From Winslowiella iniecta (GTDB taxonomy: Bacteria; Pseudomonadota; Gammaproteobacteria; Enterobacterales; Enterobacteriaceae), in contig NZ_JRXE01000013.1 of assembly GCF_001267535.1 (NCBI RefSeq), positions 38,398-102,397 of the forward strand: 64,000 bases of DNA, given 5' to 3'. Each line of letters starts with the position of its first letter. Position 1 is the stretch's first letter. Positions 56,324-64,000 of the stretch are shown here, piece by piece. The notes below the pieces were generated by a model. The model worked only from the letters and a program-made list of their open reading frames with translations, made no database searches and was not told the origin of the DNA. The position numbers and the translations under genes are program-made.

Positions 56324-58837
56324 TCACACTTTTGGTGGCTGGTAACGCAGCAGGCGATTGGCGTTGCTGACCACGGTAATCGAAGACAAGGCCATCGCGG
56401 CTCCCGCCACTACCGGGCTGAGTAGCGTGCCGGTCAGCGGATAGAGCACGCCCGCCGCAATCGGAATACCCAGTGAGTTATAAATAAAGGCACCCAGCAG
56501 ATTCTGCTTCATATTGCGTAACGTGGCTTTGGCAATCGCCAGCGCATCAGCGACGCTGTTTAAATCATGTCGCATCAGGGTGACCGATGCCGTTTCAATC
56601 GCCACATCGCTGCCGCCTCCCATCGCAATCCCGACATCCGCCTGTGCCAGCGCCGGAGCGTCATTAATGCCGTCACCAATCATCGCCACCTGACGACCTT
56701 GCTGCTGCAAACGGATAATTGCCTGCGCTTTTCCGTCCGGCAACACGCCGGCAATCACTTCATCAATGCCCGCCTGACGCGCAATCGCATGTGCTGTCGC
56801 CGGATTATCGCCGGTCAGCATAATCAGCCGATAGCCAAGCTGGTGCAGTCGTTTCAGCGCATCGGCGCTGGTGGCGCGCAGCGGATCGCGAATTGCGAAG
56901 AGCGCCACCAGTTTGCCATCGGCCGCCAGCATCACCGGCGTCGCGCCACTTTCTGCCTGGGTGGCGAAGACGTTATCAGCCTCGCCGGTGGCAATATGCT
57001 GCTGTTGCATCAGGGCGCGGTTGCCCAGTAACACGTTGATGCCGTCAATCATACCGCTGACGCCCTGGCCGGGTATTGTACGAAATTGCTCAGTTGTCGG
57101 CAGTGACGCTTCTCCGGCACGCTCTGTAATGGCGCGGGCCAGTGGATGATTAGAACCCTGTTCCAGCGCCGCCGCCCAGCGCAGAGCCTGTGATTGTTTC
57201 GTCTGATTAAAGGTGATGATATCGGTTACCCGCGGTGCGCCTTCGGTCAGGGTGCCGGTTTTATCAAATACCAGCGTATCGACGCTGCTGGCGCGTTGCA
57301 GCGCATCGGCATCACGCACCAGTACGCCGAACTCGGCGGCGCGACCAACGCCGGAAATAATCGACATCGGTGTTGCCAGACCCAGCGCGCAAGGGCAGGC
57401 AATAATCAGCACGGTGGTGGCGATCACCAGCGTATAAACCCGTTGCGGTTGCGGCCCGACGAAATACCAGATTGCCGCGCTGATGATCGCTATCGCCACC
57501 ACGGTCGGGACAAATACCGCAGAGATACGGTCGGCCAGCTTGCCAATTTCCGGCTTACTGCTTTGCGCCTGACGCACCATCTGAATAATCCGTGCCAGGG
57601 TGGTATTTTTACCGATAGCCTCGGCGGTAAACAGCACGCTGCCGTCCTGCAACAGCGTACCGGCATGCAGCGTATCGCCGGTGGTTTTCTGCTGCGGTAT
57701 CGGTTCGCCGGTCAGCATGGCTTCATCCAGCCAGGCTTCTCCTGAAACGATCTCGCCGTCGACCGGCACGCGATCGCCGGTGGTCAGACGTAAGGTCATT
57801 CCCTGCGTCACCTCACTCAGCGGCACAATTTTTTCGCCATCATCGGTGACCACCCGCGCCGAAGCGGGGGTAAGATCGAGCAAGCGCTCCAGCGCTTTCG
57901 ACGAGCGTTGACGCGCGCGTTGCTCCAGCGCATGGCCAAGGTTAATCAGGCCAATAATCATCGCGCTGGCTTCGTAATAGAGGTGGCGTGCGGCCATCGG
58001 GAAGAAATCGGGCCAGATATTGACGCTAATCGAATAGAGCCAGGCCGCCGCAGTACCCAGCGCCACCAGCGTATCCATGGTCGCGGTGCCTTTTAGCAGG
58101 CTACGCCATGCGCTGCGGTAGAAATGCCCGCCTGCAATCACCATGACCAGCAGCGTCAGTACGCCAACCACCAGCCAGCCGCTGCGGTTGGTTTCGCTCA
58201 GCATCATATTGTCGCCGATCATCCCCCAGATCATCAGCGGGATGCCGAGTGCCAGCGCTAACGCCGACTGCCAGCTAAACCGGCGCATGGCCAGACGGGC
58301 GTTTTTTTGCTGTTTCTCGCGGCGCTCAGTTTCATCTTCAATCACTTCCGCAGCGTAACCGGCTTTTTCTACCGCCTGCACTAACGCCTGCGGTGAGGCC
58401 GAACCCAGCACCAGCGCGCTGCGTTCGGCAAGATTGACGCGCGCCTGCTCGACGCCGTCGACCTGTTGTAAAGCATTCTGTACCCGGCTGACGCAACTGG
58501 CACAGCTCATGCCGTCGATCAGCAATTGATAGCTGTCGACGGCAGCGGATGCCGGAAGCTGTGAAGTGTCCGCTGTCAGCGCTTCCGGCTGGTGTTCTGA
58601 ATCTGTCAGCGGCTCAGCCTTTGGGTGTGCGTTATCCTGTTCCAGCGTGGCCTGATAGCCAGCCTGTTCGATAGTTTCAATTAACTTGTATCCACAGGCG
58701 GTACCGGTCACCCGCGCCTGGTTAAGTGAAACGTCAGCCTGTTCAACATCAGTACGTTGTTCCAGAACCTCTTTTACTCGTTTAACGCAGTGCTGGCAGG
58801 AGAGCCCGTCCAGCGCCAGTAAAATAATCTGTGACAT
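56324..58837 (-). CDS. copA: Copper-exporting P-type ATPase CopA
   Basis: 837 residues (E. coli 834). P1B-type ATPase that moves Cu(I) to the periplasm. Two heavy-metal domains carry CQHC (near residue 14) and CASC (near 111). The membrane metal site is CPC in [13 protein letters not shown]. The phosphorylated Asp is in [11 protein letters not shown], the P-domain in [17 protein letters not shown], and the HP motif in [13 protein letters not shown] frameshift signal after the first domain makes a free copper chaperone. The promoter carries a CueR site, and cueR lies 1.8 kb away. Confidence 0.97.
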   Translation of the reverse strand: MSQIILLALDGLSCQHCVKRVKEVLEQRTDVEQADVSLNQARVTGTACGYKLIETIEQAGYQATLEQDNAHPKAEPLTDSEHQPEALTADTSQLPASAAVDSYQLLIDGMSCASCVSRVQNALQQVDGVEQARVNLAERSALVLGSASPQALVQAVEKAGYAAEVIEDETERREKQQKNARLAMRRFSWQSALALALGIPLMIWGMIGDNMMLSETNRSGWLVVGVLTLLVMVIAGGHFYRSAWRSLLKGTATMDTLVALGTAAAWLYSISVNIWPDFFPMAARHLYYEASAMIIGLINLGHALEQRARQRSSKALERLLDLTPASARVVTDDGEKIVPLSEVTQGMTLRLTTGDRVPVDGEIVSGEAWLDEAMLTGEPIPQQKTTGDTLHAGTLLQDGSVLFTAEAIGKNTTLARIIQMVRQAQSSKPEIGKLADRISAVFVPTVVAIAIISAAIWYFVGPQPQRVYTLVIATTVLIIACPCALGLATPMSIISGVGRAAEFGVLVRDADALQRASSVDTLVFDKTGTLTEGAPRVTDIITFNQTKQSQALRWAAALEQGSNHPLARAITERAGEASLPTTEQFRTIPGQGVSGMIDGINVLLGNRALMQQQHIATGEADNVFATQAESGATPVMLAADGKLVALFAIRDPLRATSADALKRLHQLGYRLIMLTGDNPATAHAIARQAGIDEVIAGVLPDGKAQAIIRLQQQGRQVAMIGDGINDAPALAQADVGIAMGGGSDVAIETASVTLMRHDLNSVADALAIAKATLRNMKQNLLGAFIYNSLGIPIAAGVLYPLTGTLLSPVVAGAAMALSSITVVSNANRLLRYQPPKV
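58614..58837 (-). CDS. copA(Z): CopA(Z) copper chaperone made by -1 frameshifting
   Basis: The first 73 codons of copA, then slippage at C-CCA-AAG (minus strand, 58619-58625) to read GGC and TGA. The result is a 74-residue protein ending HPKG. It consists of the first CxxC heavy-metal domain alone. In E. coli the same heptamer and the same early stop produce CopA(Z), which helps copper tolerance. I did not work out the downstream pseudoknot. Confidence 0.78.
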
Positions 58838-58892
58838 AGTTATCGCTCCTGATTTTCCCGATTGACGTTAATGCCAGTCTGGATTGAATATA

Positions 58893-58923
58893 AGGTTAAA
58901 CCTTCCATCAAGGTGAAGGTCAA
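58893..58923 (-). promoter_or_regulatory. CueR-activated promoter of copA
   Basis: On the minus strand: -35 TTGACC, the dyad ACCTTC...GGAAGGT (58900-58920), and -10 TAACCT, with the 19-bp spacer typical of MerR-family targets. It closely matches the E. coli copA promoter. Confidence 0.93.
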
Positions 58924-59149
58924 GCCTTTATCTTCCATCTGTTTAAGCAGGGGGATGTTCACCTTCACTATTCCAATGGTCTGACATCTACCAGATTCGT
59001 TTTGTTTAACCTTTAGTCAGGTTGGCTATGTCATTATAAAGTGGTAATGAGCCGATAAAAAAATTCAACGATATTTCCAGCAATGCGGACTGTAACCGTA
59101 GTGACCGACTCCGGTACTGATTTATTGCCTTTGGGTAGGGTAAAGAAAT

Positions 59150-59554
59150 ATGAAATTCAAAAAAAGCATCTCCGCTGTAATGTTACTGGCAGCGCTGACT
59201 ATGAGCGGCTGTTCCTCATATAATTCTGTGCGGCTTAATCAGGATAAAATTGGTAGTGACTATAGTTATTATAAAATGGATCCGCCTTTGTATGTCGGTG
59301 ATAAAATAAAATATAAATTAAAAGATGGCCGGGAAGGTGAATTAACTGTAGGTAAGGTCGAACCAAATACTATTGTCAGTGATTCAGGTAAAGTTGTCGC
59401 TATATCCGATATTGCTTCGCTGGAAAGAAAAGATTTTTCTAAAGGTAAAACGGCTTCGCTGGTGGGCGGCGGGTTTGCCGCTACCACGGTGATTCTGGTA
59501 GTGCTGGTATCCGCTGCGACGCTGGGCATCATTAGCGCAGCTCTTGCCGCCTGA
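59150..59554 (+). CDS. Hypothetical lipoprotein with Gly/Ala-rich C-terminal membrane segment
   Basis: 134 residues. Lipoprotein signal with lipobox MSGC (Cys21), then a small beta-rich polar domain (YVGDKIKYKLKDGREGELTVGKVEPNTIVSD). A hydrophobic C-terminus follows (about 103-134, SLVGGGFAATTVILVVLVSAATLGIISAALAA), which could insert in a membrane. DNA is AT-rich compared with the flanks. Not recognised; KDGREGELTVGKVEPN...GKVVAISDIASLERKDFS resembles small envelope lipoproteins with an SH3-like fold, but this is a guess. It shares a bidirectional terminator with aphA. Confidence 0.7.
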   Translation: MKFKKSISAVMLLAALTMSGCSSYNSVRLNQDKIGSDYSYYKMDPPLYVGDKIKYKLKDGREGELTVGKVEPNTIVSDSGKVVAISDIASLERKDFSKGKTASLVGGGFAATTVILVVLVSAATLGIISAALAA

Positions 59555-59581
59555 TAGCTAAATAAAGTCAGTCCTGAAAAT

Positions 59582-59618
59582 AAAAAAGGCGTATCCGATA
59601 AACGAATACGCCTTTTTT
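59582..59618. terminator. Bidirectional terminator between the lipoprotein gene and aphA
   Basis: Perfect 13-bp stem AAAAAAGGCGTAT / ATACGCCTTTTTT with an 11-base loop; A and T runs serve both strands. Confidence 0.92.
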
Positions 59619-59623
59619 TATCT

Positions 59624-60337
59624 TTAATATTCTGAGTTTACAATAACTTCTTCGCCATACGAACCGGCTTTTGGCAATGGCTGATAGCTGGAGTTTGACG
59701 CCCGCAGTACGCGAATGCCCCGTGCACCTGCTTCCTGTGCGGCAGTAATATCATTATCAGAGTCGCCGTAGAATATTTTAATCTCTTTATCCTTCAGCCA
59801 CTGAGTTTTAGTGTTCTGACCTTCTTTGTCACCGGCAAAAATAACCGGGTTAACGCTGGCATCAGGAATGCCGAAATCTTGCTGTAGGGTTTTGGTCACC
59901 GTTTCGGTTTTCGTCTGGCTACGGCCGGTAACGAAATAAATGCTGTCACCTCGTTTCAGGTGCATAGCGATCAGGCTGCTGCCCACTTCTTTTGGCATGC
60001 TGAATTCATCCCAGCCATTATTCATTTTTTCCCAGAATTCCGGATTTTTTAAGTAGCTCTGACCTTTTGGGGAAAATTCTTTCTGACCGCGATAAAAACC
60101 AGGGCTGGAGAACAGCACGGTATCATCAATATCAAAACCAACCGCAATGGGTGGGCGACCTTGCAGGCTGTTTTCAATCTGCGCGACAGAAACCCAGTGT
60201 ATCGGTGCCTGCTGAGCAAGCTGCGCCACTGTCACCCCTGGCCAGAGTGGAGCCGGTCCCGATTCTTTCGCCATTACGTTGTGGCTGAGGCCAATAAGCA
60301 GGCAGGCAGCACTGAGGGCATAAGTGATTTTACGCAT
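59624..60337 (-). CDS. aphA: Class B non-specific acid phosphatase AphA
   Basis: 237 residues from the ATG at 60337, the E. coli length. The upstream in-frame ATG at 60352 has no ribosome site. A signal peptide ends near VMAKESGP. It is a periplasmic Mg-dependent phosphatase and phosphotransferase. The class B signature is [17 protein letters not shown] with the nucleophile Asp, then [14 protein letters not shown], and [13 protein letters not shown] for the distal metal ligands. In E. coli the gene is elsewhere; here it sits between copA and cueR. Confidence 0.96.
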   Translation of the reverse strand: MRKITYALSAACLLIGLSHNVMAKESGPAPLWPGVTVAQLAQQAPIHWVSVAQIENSLQGRPPIAVGFDIDDTVLFSSPGFYRGQKEFSPKGQSYLKNPEFWEKMNNGWDEFSMPKEVGSSLIAMHLKRGDSIYFVTGRSQTKTETVTKTLQQDFGIPDASVNPVIFAGDKEGQNTKTQWLKDKEIKIFYGDSDNDITAAQEAGARGIRVLRASNSSYQPLPKAGSYGEEVIVNSEY

Positions 60338-60605
60338 GGTCTTCCCTTTCATCTGGTTATTTTAAGTGGACTGGACGGTCTGAATTATTTCACACCATAA
60401 CCATCAGAGGCTGATTATTAAAGAAAATTATCGCCGGGCGTCATAGAAAATTGTGATAAGCCATCGCAGGTGAGGTTAACATCAGGTCAATTCATGCCAA
60501 AAAAACGCGCCGAACCCGGTCGGTAAAATCGGGAGATGACGCAGTACCGCCAGAGCCAGCATCTGCTAAAATATCGCCACCAGAGGTAAGGTCAGGGGGA
60601 AAACG
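60338..60605. other. Divergent aphA/cueR intergenic region
   Basis: 268 bp with no supported gene. It should hold the promoters of aphA and cueR. The cueR Shine-Dalgarno GGGGGAAA is visible just before 60606. No clear operator found. Confidence 0.4.
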
Positions 60606-61016
60606 ATGAATATCAGTGATGTGGCGAAAAAAACCGGACTGACCAGCAAAGCAATCCGCTTTTATGAAGAGAAGGGGCTGGTAACGCCGCCACTGCGCAG
60701 CGAAAATGGTTATCGCAGCTACACCAGCAAACATCTGGATGAGCTGATGCTGCTGCGACAGGCACGGCAGGTGGGATTTAATCTCGATGAGTGCCGGGAA
60801 ATGGTGGCATTATTCAACGATCCTGAGCGCCACAGCGCGGATGTAAAAGCGCGCACCCTCAATAAGGTCGCCGAGATCGAAGCGCATATTCATCAGTTAA
60901 GCCTGATGCGCCAGCGGCTGCTGGAACTGGCTGCCGCTTGCCCTGGCGATGACAGTGCTGATTGCCCGATTATCAATAATCTTGCTGGCTGCTGTCACAC
61001 AACCAAGTCGGTTTAA
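60606..61016 (+). CDS. cueR: Copper-responsive MerR-family activator CueR
   Basis: 136 residues (E. coli 135). The N-terminal MerR helix-turn-helix is [25 protein letters not shown]. The dimer helix follows and the Cu(I)-binding loop has the two Cys in CPGDDSADC. It activates copA (and cueO elsewhere) by reshaping promoters with a 19-bp spacer; the copA promoter in this window has such a site. The stop overlaps that of ybbJ by four bases (convergent). Confidence 0.97.
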   Translation: MNISDVAKKTGLTSKAIRFYEEKGLVTPPLRSENGYRSYTSKHLDELMLLRQARQVGFNLDECREMVALFNDPERHSADVKARTLNKVAEIEAHIHQLSLMRQRLLELAAACPGDDSADCPIINNLAGCCHTTKSV

Positions 61017-61462
61017 CTTCGTGGTCTGATGCGTAAGGTAATGCCTTCAATCGCCACCACCGTGACCTCACAGCCTGCCGGCAGATCGCTGTCAGCCTGC
61101 ACCCGCCAGCTGCTGTCGCCAGTTTGAATATGACCGATACCATTAACCAGTGCCGTTTGCAGGGTTAGCTGCCTGCCAATCATCTGGTTGCCTCGTTGAT
61201 TCAGGGTATTTGGCAACTGCTTTTTTTCGCGTCGTTGCATCCAGCAATACCACAGCCAGGCGGTAACCAGAGTAACCAGCGCAAACAGTCCCCCCTGCCA
61301 GGCCCACGGCAGCGGAACCAGCCAACTTAGCAAACCGATCAGCACCGCGGAAATGCCGCTCCACAGCAGATAACCATTGGTGCCGAGCATTTCCGCGACC
61401 AGCAGCAGGCCGCCGAGGGTCAGCCAGAACCAGTGAGGATGGGCAATGACGTCGGCCAGCAT
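61013..61462 (-). CDS. ybbJ: YbbJ, NfeD-like membrane protein
   Basis: 149 residues. Three to four transmembrane helices ([21 protein letters not shown] ... [21 protein letters not shown]) are followed by an OB-fold NfeD-type C-terminal domain ([26 protein letters not shown]). It forms an operon with the stomatin-like qmcA; start and stop overlap as TGATG. NfeD/stomatin pairs organise membrane domains. Confidence 0.94.
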   Translation of the reverse strand: MLADVIAHPHWFWLTLGGLLLVAEMLGTNGYLLWSGISAVLIGLLSWLVPLPWAWQGGLFALVTLVTAWLWYCWMQRREKKQLPNTLNQRGNQMIGRQLTLQTALVNGIGHIQTGDSSWRVQADSDLPAGCEVTVVAIEGITLRIRPRS

Positions 61463-62379
61463 CAGCTTTTTCTCCGATCCTGCTTACTTTCCGCCAGCAG
61501 TTCGCTGATACCGGCAATTGAACCCATCAGACTGGTGGCATCGAGCGGCATCAGCACCACTTTACTGTTATTGGCGGAGCCAATCTTTTGCAGCGCATCG
61601 GTATATTTTTGTGCCACAAAGTAGTTTATCGCCTGCAAATCACCGGCGGCGATCGCTTCGGAAACCATTTGGGTTGCTCGCGCTTCGGCTTCGGCAGCAC
61701 GTTCACGCGCTTCAGCTTGTAAAAAGGCCGACTGACGCTCGCCTTCGGCTTTCAGAATCTGTGACTGTTTATCACCCTCGGCGCGCAGAATCGCCGCCTG
61801 CCTGACCCCTTCAGCTTCCAGAATATCAGCGCGTTTGGTGCGTTCGGCTTTCATCTGCGCATTCATTGAAGCGATCAGTTCCGCTGGCGGGCGCACATCG
61901 CGGATTTCAATACGCGTGACTTTAATGCCCCACGGGTTGGTCGCTTCATCAACAATATGCAGCAGGCGGGTATTAATATTGTCACGTTGCGACAGCATCT
62001 CATCCAGTTCCATCGAACCCAGTACGGTACGGATATTGGTCATGGTGAGGTTGAGAATCGACAGCTCCAGATTACTGACTTCATAGGCTGCCCGTGAGGC
62101 ATCGATAACCTGAATAAAGCAGACGGCGTCTATAGTGACATTGGCGTTGTCTTTGGAGATGATTTCCTGCGACGGAATATCCAGCACCTGTTCCATCATA
62201 TTGATCTTACGGCCAATGCGATCCATAAACGGCACGATGATGTTAAGTCCGGGAGAGAGCGTTTTGGTATAACGGCCAAAGCGTTCAACCGTCCACTGGA
62301 AGCCCTGTGGCACGATTTTAACGCCGGACCAGACGACGATCAGTGCCAGAATAATCAGCACCGGGATAACGGCCAGCAT
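61462..62379 (-). CDS. qmcA: QmcA, SPFH/stomatin-like membrane protein
   Basis: 305 residues, E. coli length. One N-terminal transmembrane segment, then the SPFH (band 7) domain: [31 protein letters not shown] ... [22 protein letters not shown] long Ala/Glu-rich coiled coil follows ([28 protein letters not shown]). It forms large oligomers in the inner membrane; implicated in membrane protein quality control with FtsH partners. Confidence 0.96.
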   Translation of the reverse strand: MLAVIPVLIILALIVVWSGVKIVPQGFQWTVERFGRYTKTLSPGLNIIVPFMDRIGRKINMMEQVLDIPSQEIISKDNANVTIDAVCFIQVIDASRAAYEVSNLELSILNLTMTNIRTVLGSMELDEMLSQRDNINTRLLHIVDEATNPWGIKVTRIEIRDVRPPAELIASMNAQMKAERTKRADILEAEGVRQAAILRAEGDKQSQILKAEGERQSAFLQAEARERAAEAEARATQMVSEAIAAGDLQAINYFVAQKYTDALQKIGSANNSKVVLMPLDATSLMGSIAGISELLAESKQDRRKS

Positions 62380-62438
62380 AGAAAACCTCCTGTTGTTTTA
62401 TGTACGGGCCGACTCATTCCGGCCCGTTTGATTCGCGC

Positions 62439-63296
62439 TTAGTAGAGCAGCGAATAGAGCTGACGACGGTATTTTGCCGCCAGTGCGTCACCGGTACCGA
62501 GCGCGGCCAGAATCTCCTGCAACATTTTACGCACTTGTCCATCTGCGGCATTCATATCTTTTTTCAGATGCACAAACAGAATTTCCAGCGCCTCTTCATT
62601 GCGGCCGACCTGATGCAGTTGCAGGGCGAGCTTTGACGCCAGTTCGGCGTTATCCGGCTCAGCTTCCAGCTGTTGCTGTAATTGCTGGATTTCCGGAGTA
62701 TCAGCGGCCTGCTTCAGCAGATCGATTTGTGCCACCAGCCCCTGATAACGGGTATCCTGATCCTGTAATGGCACCACTTTCAGTACCGCTTCGGCTTCAT
62801 CGCTGCGGCTCAGGGCGATCAGCACCTCGGCCAGCAGAAAGCCGATCTCACTTGACTGGTTGCTCAGCTGCCAGGCATCTTTCAGCAGCGGCAGCGCATC
62901 GATCATTTTGCCTTCCTGCATCAGCGCCATCGCTTCCTGCGCTTTCAGCTCTTCTTCACGCGGCAGCACTTTTTCCAGCAACGCGCGTACCGCTTCTTCC
63001 GGCTGCGGCCCCTGGAAACCGTCGACCGGCTGACCATTCTGGAACAGGTAGACGGTCGGAATTGAGCGCAGGCCAAACTGTGCGGCAACCGCCTGTTCAG
63101 CATCACAATCCAGCTTCGCCAGAATAAACTGACCGGCATACTCCTGCGCCAGCCGCTCCAGCAGCGGGGTCAGTTCCAGGCAGTGCTGACTGCGTTCAGA
63201 CCAGAAGTAGAACAGCACCGGAATGGCAACCGACTGCTCCAGCGTCTGGTGCAGGTTAGATTCATTGATGTTAATAATCGAAGCTTGTGGTGACAT
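62439..63296 (-). CDS. cnoX: Chaperedoxin CnoX (YbbN)
   Basis: 285 residues from the ATG at 63296 ([15 protein letters not shown]), which matches E. coli CnoX (284); the frame extends upstream without similarity. The N-terminal thioredoxin domain has SQHC in place of CGPC ([15 protein letters not shown]), so it is not an oxidoreductase by the usual mechanism. The C-terminal half is a TPR domain. CnoX is activated by hypochlorous acid to hold unfolding proteins and pass them to GroEL. Confidence 0.96.
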   Translation of the reverse strand: MSPQASIININESNLHQTLEQSVAIPVLFYFWSERSQHCLELTPLLERLAQEYAGQFILAKLDCDAEQAVAAQFGLRSIPTVYLFQNGQPVDGFQGPQPEEAVRALLEKVLPREEELKAQEAMALMQEGKMIDALPLLKDAWQLSNQSSEIGFLLAEVLIALSRSDEAEAVLKVVPLQDQDTRYQGLVAQIDLLKQAADTPEIQQLQQQLEAEPDNAELASKLALQLHQVGRNEEALEILFVHLKKDMNAADGQVRKMLQEILAALGTGDALAAKYRRQLYSLLY

Positions 63297-63376
63297 GAAT
63301 TCGTCTCTTTGGCTGATGACTTTGTAACAATATTGGGGCGTTACGCCTCGCTTCAAGTGAAATTGTTGTTGCAGTG

Positions 63377-64000
63377 CTAGTTACTGCGCAAAATGCGATC
63401 CAGCATCCAACCTGGCAGCAAACGGCGGATAATCGTCATTGCATGCGCCACCAGGGTGACCGGATAGCGTAATTTCGGGTGTTTACTCTCTAATGCATGG
63501 TGCAATTTCGGTAGAATGGCCTCTGGCGGCAGGGTAAAACGTGCCGCAATCGACGGATTTTTTACCGGGCGATCCTGCTGTGTCTGATTAACATTGTCAG
63601 TAAAGCGGGTGTGAATTGGCCCCGGCTCAATCAGGCTGACACGCACGCCTGTGCCGTGCAATTCCATACGCAGCGCATCAGACCAGGCCTCCAGCGCATA
63701 TTTACTGGCGGCATAGGCACCGCGGCGTGGCGTCGAGAGTAATCCCAGTACCGAGCTGGTATTGATAATCCGCCCGCCGCCATTCGCCAGCAGCGCCGGC
63801 AGCAGTAAAATCGTCAGCTGATGCAGGCCGAAGAAGTTGGTGGAAAACTGCTGTTCCAGTTGCTGGCGCGACAGCGTATGCAGCGCCCCATACACGCCAT
63901 AGCCGCCGTTATTAAACAGCGCATACAGTTGATTTCCGCTTAGTTCGGTCACCTGCTGCGCCGCATGCTCCACGCTGTGCGCATCGTCGAGATCCAGCTC
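63377..64000 (-). CDS. ybbO: YbbO, short-chain dehydrogenase (5' part cut by window edge)
   Basis: 208 codons present and open to the right edge; the N-terminal NAD(P)-binding Rossmann start is outside. Visible SDR motifs are the NNGGYG loop (NNAG equivalent), catalytic Ser in INTSSVLGL, and catalytic YAASK (Tyr and Lys). [13 protein letters not shown] at the edge continues the frame upstream. E. coli YbbO reduces a broad range of aldehydes with NADP; substrate specificity here is inferred from the family. Confidence 0.92.
   Translation of the reverse strand, partial: ELDLDDAHSVEHAAQQVTELSGNQLYALFNNGGYGVYGALHTLSRQQLEQQFSTNFFGLHQLTILLLPALLANGGGRIINTSSVLGLLSTPRRGAYAASKYALEAWSDALRMELHGTGVRVSLIEPGPIHTRFTDNVNQTQQDRPVKNPSIAARFTLPPEAILPKLHHALESKHPKLRYPVTLVAHAMTIIRRLLPGWMLDRILRSN

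Noticed and set aside
62404-62427. Hairpin ACGGGCCG / CGGCCCGT between cnoX and qmcA
   Set aside because: The stem is good, but the following bases on the minus strand are not T-rich, so I do not call it a terminator.

Overview
The window is a chromosomal segment of an enterobacterium. Gene order follows the Escherichia coli ampG-to-ybbO region almost gene for gene, and the proteins I can compare from memory are close to the E. coli ones. Several differences point to the Erwinia/Pantoea side of Enterobacterales rather than E. coli. A cysteine-synthase-like gene stands divergent to decR, a Zur-type zinc uptake cluster sits beside the zinc-free ribosomal protein paralogues, aphA lies next to cueR, and fsr is reduced to a stub. 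The family assignment is inference; no rRNA or tRNA gene is present to anchor it.

Layout. 1-12.6 kb: ampG (cut by the left edge), yajG, bolA, tig, then the protein quality-control block clpP, clpX and lon with sigma32-type promoters, followed by hupB, ppiD, ybaV and fadM. 12.6-18.9 kb: queC, ybaE and cof, then a small accessory patch (an orphan RHS toxin tip and a cysteine desulfhydrase-like gene) before decR. 19-25.4 kb: the heterodimeric ABC exporter mdlAB, the nitrogen-regulated glnK-amtB pair with a clear sigma54 promoter and NtrC-type site, and tesB. 25.6-31.6 kb: ybaY, the ATL gene ybaZ, 4.5S RNA (ffs), hha-tomB, an unknown AT-rich gene, and a zinc-starvation module. That module is an ABC importer preceded by a 40-codon membrane micro-ORF, facing rpmE2-rpmJ2. 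Both arms carry the same 18-bp Zur-like box. 31.7-44 kb: acrB-acrA/acrR with its operator, rsmS, a YeaQ-type membrane gene, priC, ybaN, apt, dnaX (with its programmed frameshift), ybaB, recR and htpG. 44-50 kb: a LysR gene divergent to an unknown gene, then adk, hemH, gsk and ybaL. 51-55.4 kb: the fsr remnant, ushA with a TTG start, a PACE-family efflux gene with its divergent LysR gene, ybaK, and the small RNA chiX. 55.4-64 kb: ybaP, copA (with the CopA(Z) frameshift and a CueR promoter), an unknown lipoprotein, aphA, cueR, ybbJ-qmcA, cnoX, and ybbO (cut by the right edge).

How the parts connect. ClpXP, Lon, HtpG and trigger factor form a heat-shock and folding set, three of them behind recognisable sigma32 promoters. 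GlnK binds and blocks AmtB. AcrR represses acrAB at a perfect dyad. CueR activates copA through a classic 19-bp-spacer promoter. DnaX, YbaB and RecR form the usual replication and recombination operon.

Most unusual observations: (1) a family of GTAG-headed intergenic palindromes, including two composite copies of the same architecture in opposite orientation; (2) an orphan RHS tip whose C-terminal domain shows a His-Gly...Cys pattern like clan CD peptidases; (3) the Zur-linked micro-ORF; (4) a 28-codon fsr pseudogene; (5) conserved recoding signals in dnaX and copA. I found no CRISPR array, insertion sequence, prophage or integrase.
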